Translations under genes and position numbers: made by a program
The notes under the pieces: generated by a model
Databases searched by the model: none
What the model was told of the DNA's origin: nothing
What the model saw: the letters and a program-made list of their open reading frames with translations, nothing else
Assembly: GCA_038325105.1 (NCBI GenBank)
Contig: JBBQIR010000104.1
Span: forward strand, 1 to 5,729
From: WSXY01 sp038325105
Lineage (GTDB): Bacteria > Actinomycetota > Coriobacteriia > Anaerosomatales > Anaerosomataceae
Direction: 5' to 3'
DNA length: 5,729 bases
Shown here: positions 1 through 4,822 of the stretch, one piece after another
How positions within the stretch are numbered: position 1 is the stretch's first letter
Layout of the letters: the number at the start of each line of letters is the position of its first letter

Positions 1-240
1 TGCATTGACTGGTTCGTGGCACGACAGGCATGACACGGTGTTGTGCGATCCCATGTCATACGTGCGCATTGCGTCGTCCTGCACGGAGTGACACAGCGAG
101 TTGCAGAACCAGTACGTCGATGTGGCACCGAACGCCACAACAATGAACGCAGCCAACCCCAGTATGACGACGCCAGTCCACAGAATGAACCGTGGCCGTC
201 GGACCGGGTCTTTAAACCCTGCCAATGATAGTCTTGCCAT
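1..240 (-). CDS. NapC/NirT/NrfH-like membrane-anchored multihaem cytochrome c, N-terminal 80 residues (cut by window edge)
   Basis: The first 80 codons are seen; the gene runs off the left edge. A short basic N-terminus is followed by one hydrophobic segment at about residues 18-40. After it come two haem-attachment motifs: C46-N-S-L-C50-H51, a CxxxCH variant, and C71-L-S-C74-H75, a standard CxxCH. A single N-terminal anchor followed at once by outward-facing haem motifs is the architecture of NapC/NirT/NrfH cytochromes. These take electrons from membrane quinol and pass them to a terminal reductase such as nitrite, nitrate, TMAO or DMSO reductase. The partner reductase should lie further left, outside the window. 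The start is the ATG at 240-238 because GAGGGAG (253-247) sits 6 nt upstream; the in-frame ATG at 246-244 directly abuts that element and is less likely. Family placement is fairly firm, the exact subfamily is open. Confidence 0.82.
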   Translation of the reverse strand, partial: MARLSLAGFKDPVRRPRFILWTGVVILGLAAFIVVAFGATSTYWFCNSLCHSVQDDAMRTYDMGSHNTVSCLSCHEPVNA

Positions 241-317
241 CCGCATCTCCCTCATTGCAATCCCGAGTCCGACATAAGTACACAGAACAGCGATCGCTCT
301 CGCCCTTCATCGGGCTA

Positions 318-346
318 ACTCTAGTCGAACGCTTGTGAATGGACAA
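318..346 (-). promoter_or_regulatory. Possible weak sigma70-type promoter for the cytochrome gene
   Basis: On the minus strand TTGTCC (346-341) and TAGAGT (323-318) are separated by exactly 17 nt, each matching the consensus at 4 of 6 positions. They lie about 80 nt upstream of the cytochrome ATG. The 5' leader would contain the perfect palindromes AGCGATCGCT (289-298) and ATTGCAAT (254-261). I cannot assign a regulator to either. Low confidence, since weak matches of this kind occur by chance. Confidence 0.3.
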
Positions 347-393
347 TACAAGTGGGGGTACCCGGAAGTGATCGATTCCCCTGCTGTGCAGCG

Positions 394-430
394 GCGCTCG
401 GAGCGCGGGGGGCCGTATTCAACTGAATAC
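394..430. repeat. Two adjacent inverted repeats downstream of the chemotaxis gene
   Basis: GTATTCA-AC-TGAATAC (415-430) is an inverted repeat with two 7-nt arms, and GCGCTC-G-GAGCGC (394-406) has two 6-nt arms. They lie 18-55 nt past the MCP stop codon on the transcribed side. In RNA the first would form a 6-bp stem with an AGUU loop, but it is followed by a C-rich run and not a U tract. It is therefore at best a weak terminator. The first could equally be a protein-binding palindrome for the downstream cytochrome gene. The rest of the 207-nt gap (241-447) shows no gene. Confidence 0.35.
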
Positions 431-447
431 CTCCGGGCGACTGACGC

Positions 448-1608
448 CTAGCGGACGACCATGATGTCGACGAGGGCGTTCAGTTCGACGATCGCGGCGG
501 AGATCTGGCGCGAAGCCTGCGCCGCCTGCTGGGAGACCGTGGCGACTTCCCGCATAGAGATGACGACCTGGTCAGAGGCGGTGCGCTGCTGCTGTGTGGC
601 TATCGAGATCTGTTTGGCAGCGTCGGTCGTCTCTTCCACCTGTGACACGATGCGCTCAAGTGCCTCTTGTGTGTTTCCCGCCATTTCGCGGCCCTCGGCC
701 ACCTTCTTGGCGGCCTTTTCGGTCTGCATGATGAGCGCCGACGTGGACGCCTGAATCTCGCGCACGACGCGGCCGATTTCCTGGGTTGACTCGGTGACGG
801 ACTCGGCGAGCTTCCTGATCTCCTCGGCGACGACCGAGAATCCCTTACCTGCATCGCCGGCGCGGGCGGCTTCGATGGCAGCGTTGAGAGCGAGTATCTT
901 GGTCTGCTCGGCGATCTCGTCGATGATCGTGAGAACGCGACCAATCTCCTGGCTGCGCTCTCCAAGCGCGAGGATTCTGTCCGAGGATTGCTGAGTTGTG
1001 ATCCGGATCTCCTCGATACCCTCGGCCGACTGCTGGACAGCGTGCATGCCTTCTTCGGCGGTGGCGAGCGTGCGCTCGGCGACTCGAACGACCGCCTCGG
1101 AGTTGTCCGCGATCTGGCTCGACGTCTGGGCGAGCTCCTCGACGGTAGCCGACGTCTCGGTCACAGCGGCGGCCTGCTCGGAAGCTCCCGAGGCTTGCTG
1201 CTCGGTTGCGGCAAGGACCTCGGCAGTGAGCGCCCGCATGTTCGTGTTGGCGCCCCGGATCTGATCGAGCAGGACAGCCGCATTGGCGAACACGCGCTCG
1301 AGTTCCTCGGTCAAAGCATCAAGTCCCTTGCTGTCATGTGCCGCGATGCCGAGGGCGCGCCCCGCAGTCGTGAGGACACCCGACAACACGCCTTCGGCGA
1401 TTCTGAATGATACGAAATGGCAGAGGAGACCAAGCCCAACGCCAGCGCCGATGCATGCGAAGAAGAAGATCCACCAGGCAAGCGCGCTCTTGGGTGCGAC
1501 GAAGATGAGTGAGAAGAATGGGAACACGAGACCGATCCCCACGCCGGCTCCCAGCATGATGCCAAGCATGCGTTTGCCCGTGTCACCGAGTCTGGATGTG
1601 TCGTCCAC
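448..1608 (-). CDS. Methyl-accepting chemotaxis protein without an extracytoplasmic sensor domain
   Basis: The product is 386 residues, short for the usual 500-600. Two hydrophobic segments (about 15-37 and 42-66) are joined by only a few residues, so there is no periplasmic or extracellular ligand domain. The cytoplasmic part is a long Ala/Glu/Gln-rich coiled coil with Q/E-rich stretches typical of CheR/CheB methylation sites. The conserved hairpin tip lies at about 231-270, with ALNAAIEAARAG followed by GKGFSVVAEEIRKLAE, and binds CheA and CheW. K237 replaces the Asn usually found in the EQTN part of the tip. No clear HAMP domain and no C-terminal CheR-docking pentapeptide are visible. It probably senses a membrane or cytoplasmic signal such as redox or energy state (inference). 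The start is GTG 1608-1606 with GGGAGG 4 nt upstream; the stop is TAG. The neighbouring respiratory cytochrome is a suggestive but unproven partner. Confidence 0.95.
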   Translation of the reverse strand: MDDTSRLGDTGKRMLGIMLGAGVGIGLVFPFFSLIFVAPKSALAWWIFFFACIGAGVGLGLLCHFVSFRIAEGVLSGVLTTAGRALGIAAHDSKGLDALTEELERVFANAAVLLDQIRGANTNMRALTAEVLAATEQQASGASEQAAAVTETSATVEELAQTSSQIADNSEAVVRVAERTLATAEEGMHAVQQSAEGIEEIRITTQQSSDRILALGERSQEIGRVLTIIDEIAEQTKILALNAAIEAARAGDAGKGFSVVAEEIRKLAESVTESTQEIGRVVREIQASTSALIMQTEKAAKKVAEGREMAGNTQEALERIVSQVEETTDAAKQISIATQQQRTASDQVVISMREVATVSQQAAQASRQISAAIVELNALVDIMVVR

Positions 1609-1663
1609 GTCGCCTCCCGTATGAGCCGCGTCGCTCGTCTGGCCGCGCCTGGCTTACGTTCCC

Positions 1664-1693
1664 ATACTAGCCGACTCGGGCCATCGATGGCAC
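1664..1693 (-). promoter_or_regulatory. Possible promoter of the chemotaxis gene, with a 12-bp palindrome
   Basis: On the minus strand GTGCCA (1693-1688) and TAGTAT (1669-1664) are separated by 18 nt, each with 4 of 6 consensus matches. They lie about 55 nt upstream of the MCP start codon. The perfect palindrome GCCATCGATGGC (1680-1691) overlaps the -35 element and spacer and could be an operator. I found no sigma28-type chemotaxis promoter here. Weak call. Confidence 0.25.
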
Positions 1694-1733
1694 GGGCTGG
1701 AAGTACCGACCGTCAATGACCTGCCCTGGTGTC

Positions 1734-1762
1734 TTGCCATGATACCCCATGGGGTATATCAT
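1734..1762 (+). promoter_or_regulatory. Sigma70-type promoter of the ferredoxin-selenoprotein unit
   Basis: TTGCCA (1734-1739) and TATCAT (1757-1762) are separated by exactly 17 nt; the -10 matches consensus at 5 of 6 positions and the -35 at 4 of 6. Transcription would begin near 1769, leaving a leader of about 37 nt before the GTG start at 1806. This placement excludes the upstream in-frame ATGs at 1749, 1761 and 1764 as translation starts, because they lie before the predicted transcript start. Confidence 0.62.
1742..1757. promoter_or_regulatory. CsoR/RcnR/CstR (DUF156)-type operator palindrome
   Basis: ATACCCCATGGGGTAT is a perfect 16-bp palindrome. The TACCCC...GGGGTA arrangement is the signature of operators bound by the all-helical CsoR/RcnR/CstR/FrmR repressors, which respond to Cu(I), Ni/Co, persulfides or aldehydes. 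It occupies almost all of the spacer between the -35 and -10 hexamers and reaches the first base of the -10. A bound repressor would therefore block RNA polymerase. No DUF156 gene lies in the window, so the regulator must be encoded elsewhere. The palindrome is seen; the regulator family is inferred from the motif. Confidence 0.65.
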
Positions 1763-1792
1763 GATGGAGCACCAAGACCACATTCGACCGTT

Positions 1793-1799
1793 GAGAGGG
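1793..1799 (+). promoter_or_regulatory. Ribosome binding site that decides the ferredoxin start
   Basis: GAGAGGG lies 6 nt before GTG at 1806. None of the upstream in-frame ATGs has a comparable element, so this site sets the start of the ferredoxin-like protein. Confidence 0.6.
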
Positions 1800-1805
1800 C
1801 TGCTC

Positions 1806-2009
1806 GTGACAACCGTACGAATCGACACCGCCTCATGTGACCGGTCCCCCGGTTGCCCCGCCCGGCGCATCTGCCCTAAGGGCGCCATCGTCCCTGTCAC
1901 CGGCGGAGTGTATCCTGGTTCCAATGGCTATACCGTTAATGAAGAATTGTGCGTCGGCTGCGGAATCTGCGCCCGGGTGTGTCCCGGCGGAGCCGTCGAA
2001 TTCGTATAG
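1806..2009 (+). CDS. Small 4Fe-4S ferredoxin-like protein (67 residues)
   Basis: With the GTG start at 1806 the product has 67 residues and seven cysteines. The second motif, C49-V-G-C52-G-I-C55-A-R-V-C59-P, is a textbook CxxCxxCxxxCP. The first, C11-D-R-S-P-G-C17-P-A-R-R-I-C23-P, is an atypical spaced form with only three cysteines. In bacterial-type 2[4Fe-4S] ferredoxins C49, C52, C55 and C23 would hold one complete cluster. The other site would have only C11, C17 and C59, so it may be a [3Fe-4S] cluster, use a non-Cys ligand, or be absent. Spaced CD-x2-SPxC...CPxGA-like motifs occur, from memory, in redox partner ferredoxins of anaerobes. It should be a soluble cytoplasmic one-electron carrier. 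Its stop codon overlaps the Shine-Dalgarno of the selenoprotein gene, so the two are co-expressed and the ferredoxin is a candidate electron donor for it. Confidence 0.88.
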   Translation: MTTVRIDTASCDRSPGCPARRICPKGAIVPVTGGVYPGSNGYTVNEELCVGCGICARVCPGGAVEFV

Positions 2010-2013
2010 GAGG
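2008..2013 (+). promoter_or_regulatory. Ribosome binding site of the selenoprotein gene, overlapping the ferredoxin stop
   Basis: AGGAGG is a perfect anti-16S match, 5 nt before ATG at 2019, and it shares two bases with the TAG stop of the ferredoxin gene. A site this strong would make little sense if translation ended only 21 codons later. It therefore supports readthrough of the TGA at 2082. Confidence 0.85.
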
Positions 2014-2018
2014 CTGAC

Positions 2019-2348
2019 ATGGGTACTGTGACCGTTGAGGTATATGACTTCCCCGCCGAGACCGCCTGCTACGGCGGAGGTTGAGGTCCGTCCTGGTCTC
2101 CGGAGGAGATCACTGCAATCATTCGCACAGAGATGGAGACCCGCTTTGGTGAAGCGGCTTCCATTCTCTACTACGACACCAGCAGACCCGAGACAAAAAC
2201 GGAGCATTCCGAGATTCTGGATCGCATCCGGGAGCAAGGACTCGTGTACCCGGTGACCGTCATTGACGGAGAGCCCCTGTATGAGGGCGCAGTCTCCTAC
2301 CCGGCAATCCTCCGCGCGGTTCAGACACGACTGGCCGACGCATCGTAG
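2019..2348 (+). CDS. Putative thioredoxin-like selenoprotein, YuzD/DUF1462-like, in-frame TGA read as selenocysteine (109 residues)
   Basis: The frame runs from ATG 2019 to TAG 2346-2348 with one internal TGA at codon 22 (2082-2084). The product is thioredoxin-like: strand TVTVEVY (3-9), motif C17-Y-G-G-G-U22 followed by GPSW, a helix (27-43), strand SILYYD (48-53), a charged helix, and Y77-P78 at the cis-proline position before strand VTVIDGE (79-85), then an EGA turn and a C-terminal helix. The second half recalls YuzD/DUF1462 proteins, with FYPLVVI-GE-like and YID-like strands, which carry a CxxC near the N-terminus (from memory). C17 and U22 are the only redox residues, so a selenenylsulfide-forming oxidoreductase or reductase is likely; the substrate is unknown. 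NCBIfam, as I recall, names a thioredoxin-like (seleno)protein family SaoT; membership cannot be checked here. A pseudogene or sequencing error is the main alternative, made less likely by the strong RBS and the SECIS-like hairpin. Confidence 0.8.
2082..2084 (+). other. In-frame TGA, predicted selenocysteine codon (Sec22)
   Basis: The codon sits between Gly21 and Gly23, five residues after the only cysteine (C17). That is the expected position of a resolving Cys/Sec in a thioredoxin-fold active site near the N-terminus of helix 1. The same frame contains a TGG Trp (W26) four codons later. No other gene here has an internal TGA, so general reassignment of TGA is unlikely. Confidence 0.78.
2094..2112 (+). 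promoter_or_regulatory. Bacterial SECIS-like hairpin
   Basis: UGGUCUCC (2094-2101) pairs with GGAGAUCA (2105-2112) in an 8-bp stem with one G-U pair, closing a GGA loop (2102-2104). Seventeen nucleotides separate the TGA from the loop. Bacterial SECIS elements are described as a stem-loop shortly after the UGA, with the apical loop about 16-37 nt away and a G among its first two bases. All three conditions are met. It would recruit the SelB-GTP-Sec-tRNA complex. The hairpin lies within coding sequence, as is usual in bacteria. Confidence 0.72.
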
Positions 2349-2372
2349 GACTGTCACAACCACGCAAGGACC

Positions 2373-2403
2373 AGGGTCGTCGGGCAGAGCGTCCGGCGGC
2401 CCT
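2373..2403 (+). terminator. Hairpin terminator of the ferredoxin-selenoprotein unit
   Basis: AGGGUCGUCGG (2373-2383) pairs with CCGGCGGCCCU (2393-2403) over 11 bp, including two G-U pairs, with a 9-nt loop. It starts 25 nt after the selenoprotein stop. The two G-U pairs become A-C mismatches in the opposite transcript, so the structure is directional for the plus strand. Only a weak U-rich tail follows (CTTATGT), and the convergent J-domain gene ends immediately beyond it. Confidence 0.5.
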
Positions 2404-2404
2404 C

Positions 2405-2710
2405 TTATGTGCCCTTTCCCGATCCGCGATGCTCGCGATAGAGCCCCACGAGCCCGGCATCCCAGAAAACCTCCCACCCCGACAGGCGCTCTGAGGACCC
2501 CGCGAGCGACTCGTCGTACCGCTGTCTCCTGTCCGGGTCGTGCAGGACCGCGTACGCCTCGTTGATGAGCTGCATCCTCCGCTCGGCGTGCTGTGCCGAA
2601 GACGTGTCCGGGTGGTACTTGAGGGCGAGCGCCCGGTAGGCTTTCTCGATGACCTCGGGTTCGGCGTCCCGCGACACCTGAAGCGCCGCGTAGTGTCCGG
2701 GTCGTGTCAC
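2405..2710 (-). CDS. Short J-domain (DnaJ-like) co-chaperone, 101 residues
   Basis: Residues about 6-66 form a J-domain: helix II with EKAYRALALKY, the essential H33-P34-D35 loop, and helix III with INEAYAVLHDPDRRQRYD. No Gly/Phe-rich region, zinc-binding repeats or substrate-binding domain follow, so it is not the general DnaJ. It is a type III (J-only) protein with a 35-residue tail ending in a Gly/Lys-rich stretch. J-domains stimulate Hsp70/DnaK ATPase and direct it to specific clients. The GTG start (2710-2708) touches the TAG stop of the penicillin-binding protein gene (2713-2711). Its Shine-Dalgarno AAGGAG lies inside the last codons of that gene, 6 nt before the GTG. This implies translational coupling. 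Stop TAA at 2407-2405. No membrane segment is visible. Confidence 0.9.
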   Translation of the reverse strand: MTRPGHYAALQVSRDAEPEVIEKAYRALALKYHPDTSSAQHAERRMQLINEAYAVLHDPDRRQRYDESLAGSSERLSGWEVFWDAGLVGLYREHRGSGKGT

Positions 2711-4702
2711 CTAATGCTCCTTGCAGACGGTCGGCGGCACGAGGGACGGGTCGAGCGAGATCTCGACTGTGTTCGGACAGCGGTCGTTGGCTATGAGGAA
2801 CGTGTCGGCGCAGATGACGATCTGCACCTGCTTCGCATCTCCTGGAGTGCCGACCGGCGCCTTGCCCTTGCCGCCCGGCACCGCCTCATGCGTTTGCACC
2901 GCACTCTCCATGAAGTACTTCCAGATTCGCGCCGGGTAGCTGCCGCCGGTCACGCGCACGCCGTGGACGTTCGTCATCGAGACCTGACCCTCCGGATGGC
3001 CCACCCACACCGCCGTACTCAGGTCGCCGCTGTACCCAACGAACCATGCGTCCCGGTATGCCTGTGTGGTGCCCGTCTTGCCGGCGGCCCACTGACCGAT
3101 ACGTGCCGCCTGGCCGGTCCCGTTTTCCACGACATCGTGCAGCATCGAAGACGCCTGCTTGGCGACCCCCGCTTCAATCGCGCGCTCGTCGGTGTGTTCC
3201 GGTTCGTAGACGACCCGGCCGGCATCGTCGGTGACCCGCACGATGCCCGTCGGGACCCGGCGCATGCCCCCGGACGCGATCGTGCCGTACGCCGATGCCA
3301 TCTCCAGCGGTGAGACCCCGGTCCGGAGTCCTCCGAGTGCGATGGCAGGGTTCGGTTCAAGCGCGGTCGTGATCCCCATCGCCTTCGCGGTCGTGACCAC
3401 GTCCTGTGCTCCGACCTTCATGATCAGCCGCGCGTAAACAGCATTCACCGACCAGTCGGTCGCAACGGCCAGCGTCATGGATCCGCTGGTGACGCCGTTC
3501 TCGTAGTTCTGCACTGTCCACACGCCGTCGGTGACTTCGACCGAGTACGGCGCGGCCGAGAAGACATCCGTTGGCCTGACCCCCTCGCCCAGTGCGGTCA
3601 CAAGCACGAAGGGCTTGAACGCGGACCCGGGCTGTCGCCGGGCCTGTACAGCGAGGTTGAACTTGTCCTTCGCGAAGTCCCTGCCGCCGACCATCGCAAG
3701 AATCTGGCCGTTCGTGTGGTCAACGCAGACGATCGAGACTGCCGGATCGTTCTTGTCGGGCAGGTTCGTGCTTGCCGCCTTCTCAGCCCGCGTCTGGAGG
3801 ACCGGCTCGAGCGTCGTGTACACCCGCAGGCCGCCCTGGAAGACCATCTCAGAGCCGAGTCTGTCGATGAGCGCTTGCTTCACGTACTCCACAAAGTACG
3901 GCGCGAACGCCGGCGGCGTTTCGGGCGTCTTGAGCACGATGTCCTCGGCAGCAGCGGCGCTCTCCTCGGCCGAGGTGATAGTACCTTGCTCGCGCATCTT
4001 GGCGAGAACGACATCCCTGCGTCGCCGAGCGTCCTCGGGATTTGAACCCGGACTGAACCTGGAAGGTGACTGGATGATGCCGGCGAGCAGCGCGGACTGC
4101 GCAACGGTGAGTTCGGACGCCGGCTTGCTGAAATAGTGGGTTGCGGCGCTTTCGACCCCGTACGTACCCTCCCCGAAGTAGACGAGATTGAGGTAGGTCT
4201 CGAGGACGCGCTGCTTGTCGGCCCGGCTCTCTAGCTGGTACGCCATGAGCGCCTCACGGACCTTGCGGCTGAGCGTTCGCTCACCATCGGTGAAGAGCAG
4301 CTTCACGACCTGCTGGGTGATGGTGCTTCCGCCCTGCTGATACTCCCCGTTCTCGGCGTTCGCCCTCAGAGCCCGCAGGATTGCCTCGGAATCAACGCCC
4401 TTATGGGTGTAGAACCGTTCGTCTTCGATGGCAACAACGGCGTCCTGCATCGACCTGGGGATTTTGTCGAGCGAAACGACAGTCCTGTCCTGCTCTCCGT
4501 GCCACTGCGCCAAGACGGTGTCGTCGGCCGCGTAGACGATCGAAGTACGGGCCGGGCGGAATGCCGCGTTGTCAGCGGATAGATCGGGCAGGGTGCGCGA
4601 CAGTTGATAGAGGTAGCCGCCCACGAACAAGAAGAACACGCACAGCACGGCGAGCACGCTCGCGGTGATCCACAATATGCGCTTCAGCCGGGACGAATAC
4701 AC
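2711..4702 (-). CDS. Class A penicillin-binding protein (bifunctional transglycosylase-transpeptidase, PBP1A family)
   Basis: The 663-residue protein has a cytoplasmic start, one membrane anchor (about 9-31), a GT51 glycosyltransferase domain (about 60-240) and a transpeptidase domain (about 320-600). In GT51 the catalytic Glu is E93 in EDERFY; GGSTITQQ (124-131) and the RKxxE motif with E150 follow, then YFGEGTYGVESAA (175-187). The transpeptidase has all three motifs: S360-A-F-K363 with the acylated serine, S418-V-N420, and K542-T-G544. The protein polymerises lipid II into glycan strands and cross-links them outside the membrane. A Pro/Gly-rich linker (about 606-622) leads to a tail with C631, C642 and C660, which might form a disulfide or mediate binding. 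No PASTA domain is present. The start is GTG 4702-4700 with GGAGG 4 nt upstream; the stop is TAG. The J-domain gene follows directly. Confidence 0.97.
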   Translation of the reverse strand: MYSSRLKRILWITASVLAVLCVFFLFVGGYLYQLSRTLPDLSADNAAFRPARTSIVYAADDTVLAQWHGEQDRTVVSLDKIPRSMQDAVVAIEDERFYTHKGVDSEAILRALRANAENGEYQQGGSTITQQVVKLLFTDGERTLSRKVREALMAYQLESRADKQRVLETYLNLVYFGEGTYGVESAATHYFSKPASELTVAQSALLAGIIQSPSRFSPGSNPEDARRRRDVVLAKMREQGTITSAEESAAAAEDIVLKTPETPPAFAPYFVEYVKQALIDRLGSEMVFQGGLRVYTTLEPVLQTRAEKAASTNLPDKNDPAVSIVCVDHTNGQILAMVGGRDFAKDKFNLAVQARRQPGSAFKPFVLVTALGEGVRPTDVFSAAPYSVEVTDGVWTVQNYENGVTSGSMTLAVATDWSVNAVYARLIMKVGAQDVVTTAKAMGITTALEPNPAIALGGLRTGVSPLEMASAYGTIASGGMRRVPTGIVRVTDDAGRVVYEPEHTDERAIEAGVAKQASSMLHDVVENGTGQAARIGQWAAGKTGTTQAYRDAWFVGYSGDLSTAVWVGHPEGQVSMTNVHGVRVTGGSYPARIWKYFMESAVQTHEAVPGGKGKAPVGTPGDAKQVQIVICADTFLIANDRCPNTVEISLDPSLVPPTVCKEH
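2717..2722 (-). promoter_or_regulatory. Ribosome binding site of the J-domain gene inside the PBP coding end
   Basis: On the minus strand AAGGAG lies 6 nt before the GTG at 2710 and falls within the last sense codons of the PBP gene, encoding the end of its CKEH tail. It fixes the GTG as the J-domain start and indicates coupled translation. Confidence 0.75.
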
Positions 4703-4822
4703 ACGTCCTCCAACACCTCACAACGCGGAAGGATGTCTAAACACCGGAAGCCGCGTGGGACGGTGATGTCCAGTATGCTGTGTGCAGGATCCACGCTCAG
4801 GAACCAGGGAGCGGTCAGCCAC
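4703..4822. other. Divergent intergenic region between the PBP and membrane-protein genes
   Basis: This stretch of 120 bp must drive the PBP-J unit leftwards and probably the membrane-protein gene rightwards. I saw the PBP Shine-Dalgarno (GGAGG, 4711-4707 on the minus strand) and the arms ACGCGG/CCGCGT flanking about 20 nt around 4723-4756. I found no promoter pair convincing enough to report in either direction. Confidence 0.4.

Noticed and set aside
354..365. GGGTACCC-containing palindrome as a second CsoR-type site
   Set aside because: The half-sites are in the reverse order (GGGTA then TACCC), unlike the TACCCC...GGGGTA operator at 1742.
1749..1805. Earlier ATG starts (1749, 1761, 1764) for the ferredoxin
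   Set aside because: They lie in the operator or -10 region, before the predicted transcript start, and lack a ribosome binding site. GTG 1806 has one at 6 nt.
2019..2084. Pseudogene or nonsense mutation as the explanation of the in-frame TGA
   Set aside because: It cannot be excluded without data. However, the strong RBS, intact downstream frame, SECIS-like hairpin at the right distance and redox-site position favour selenocysteine.
2082..2084. General reassignment of TGA to Trp or Gly
   Set aside because: The other complete genes contain no internal TGA over well over a thousand codons and use TGG for Trp and GGN for Gly normally.
2133..2348. A 71-residue gene starting at an internal ATG downstream of the TGA
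   Set aside because: It lacks a Shine-Dalgarno, begins in the middle of a thioredoxin helix and drops the Cys/Sec motif. The frame continues upstream to ATG 2019 with a perfect AGGAGG.
1833..2477. A 214-codon minus-strand open frame across the ferredoxin and selenoprotein genes
   Set aside because: It is antisense to genes with clear motifs, begins inside the J-domain gene in another frame, and its translation shows no recognisable domain.
2540..3313. A 257-codon plus-strand open frame opposite the PBP and J-domain genes
   Set aside because: It is an Arg/His-rich shadow of GC-rich coding sequence. The minus strand carries all PBP catalytic motifs.
4604..4822. N-terminal extension of the membrane protein back to 4604
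   Set aside because: It overlaps the PBP coding start on the other strand, its composition is unlike the rest, and no suitable RBS is present.
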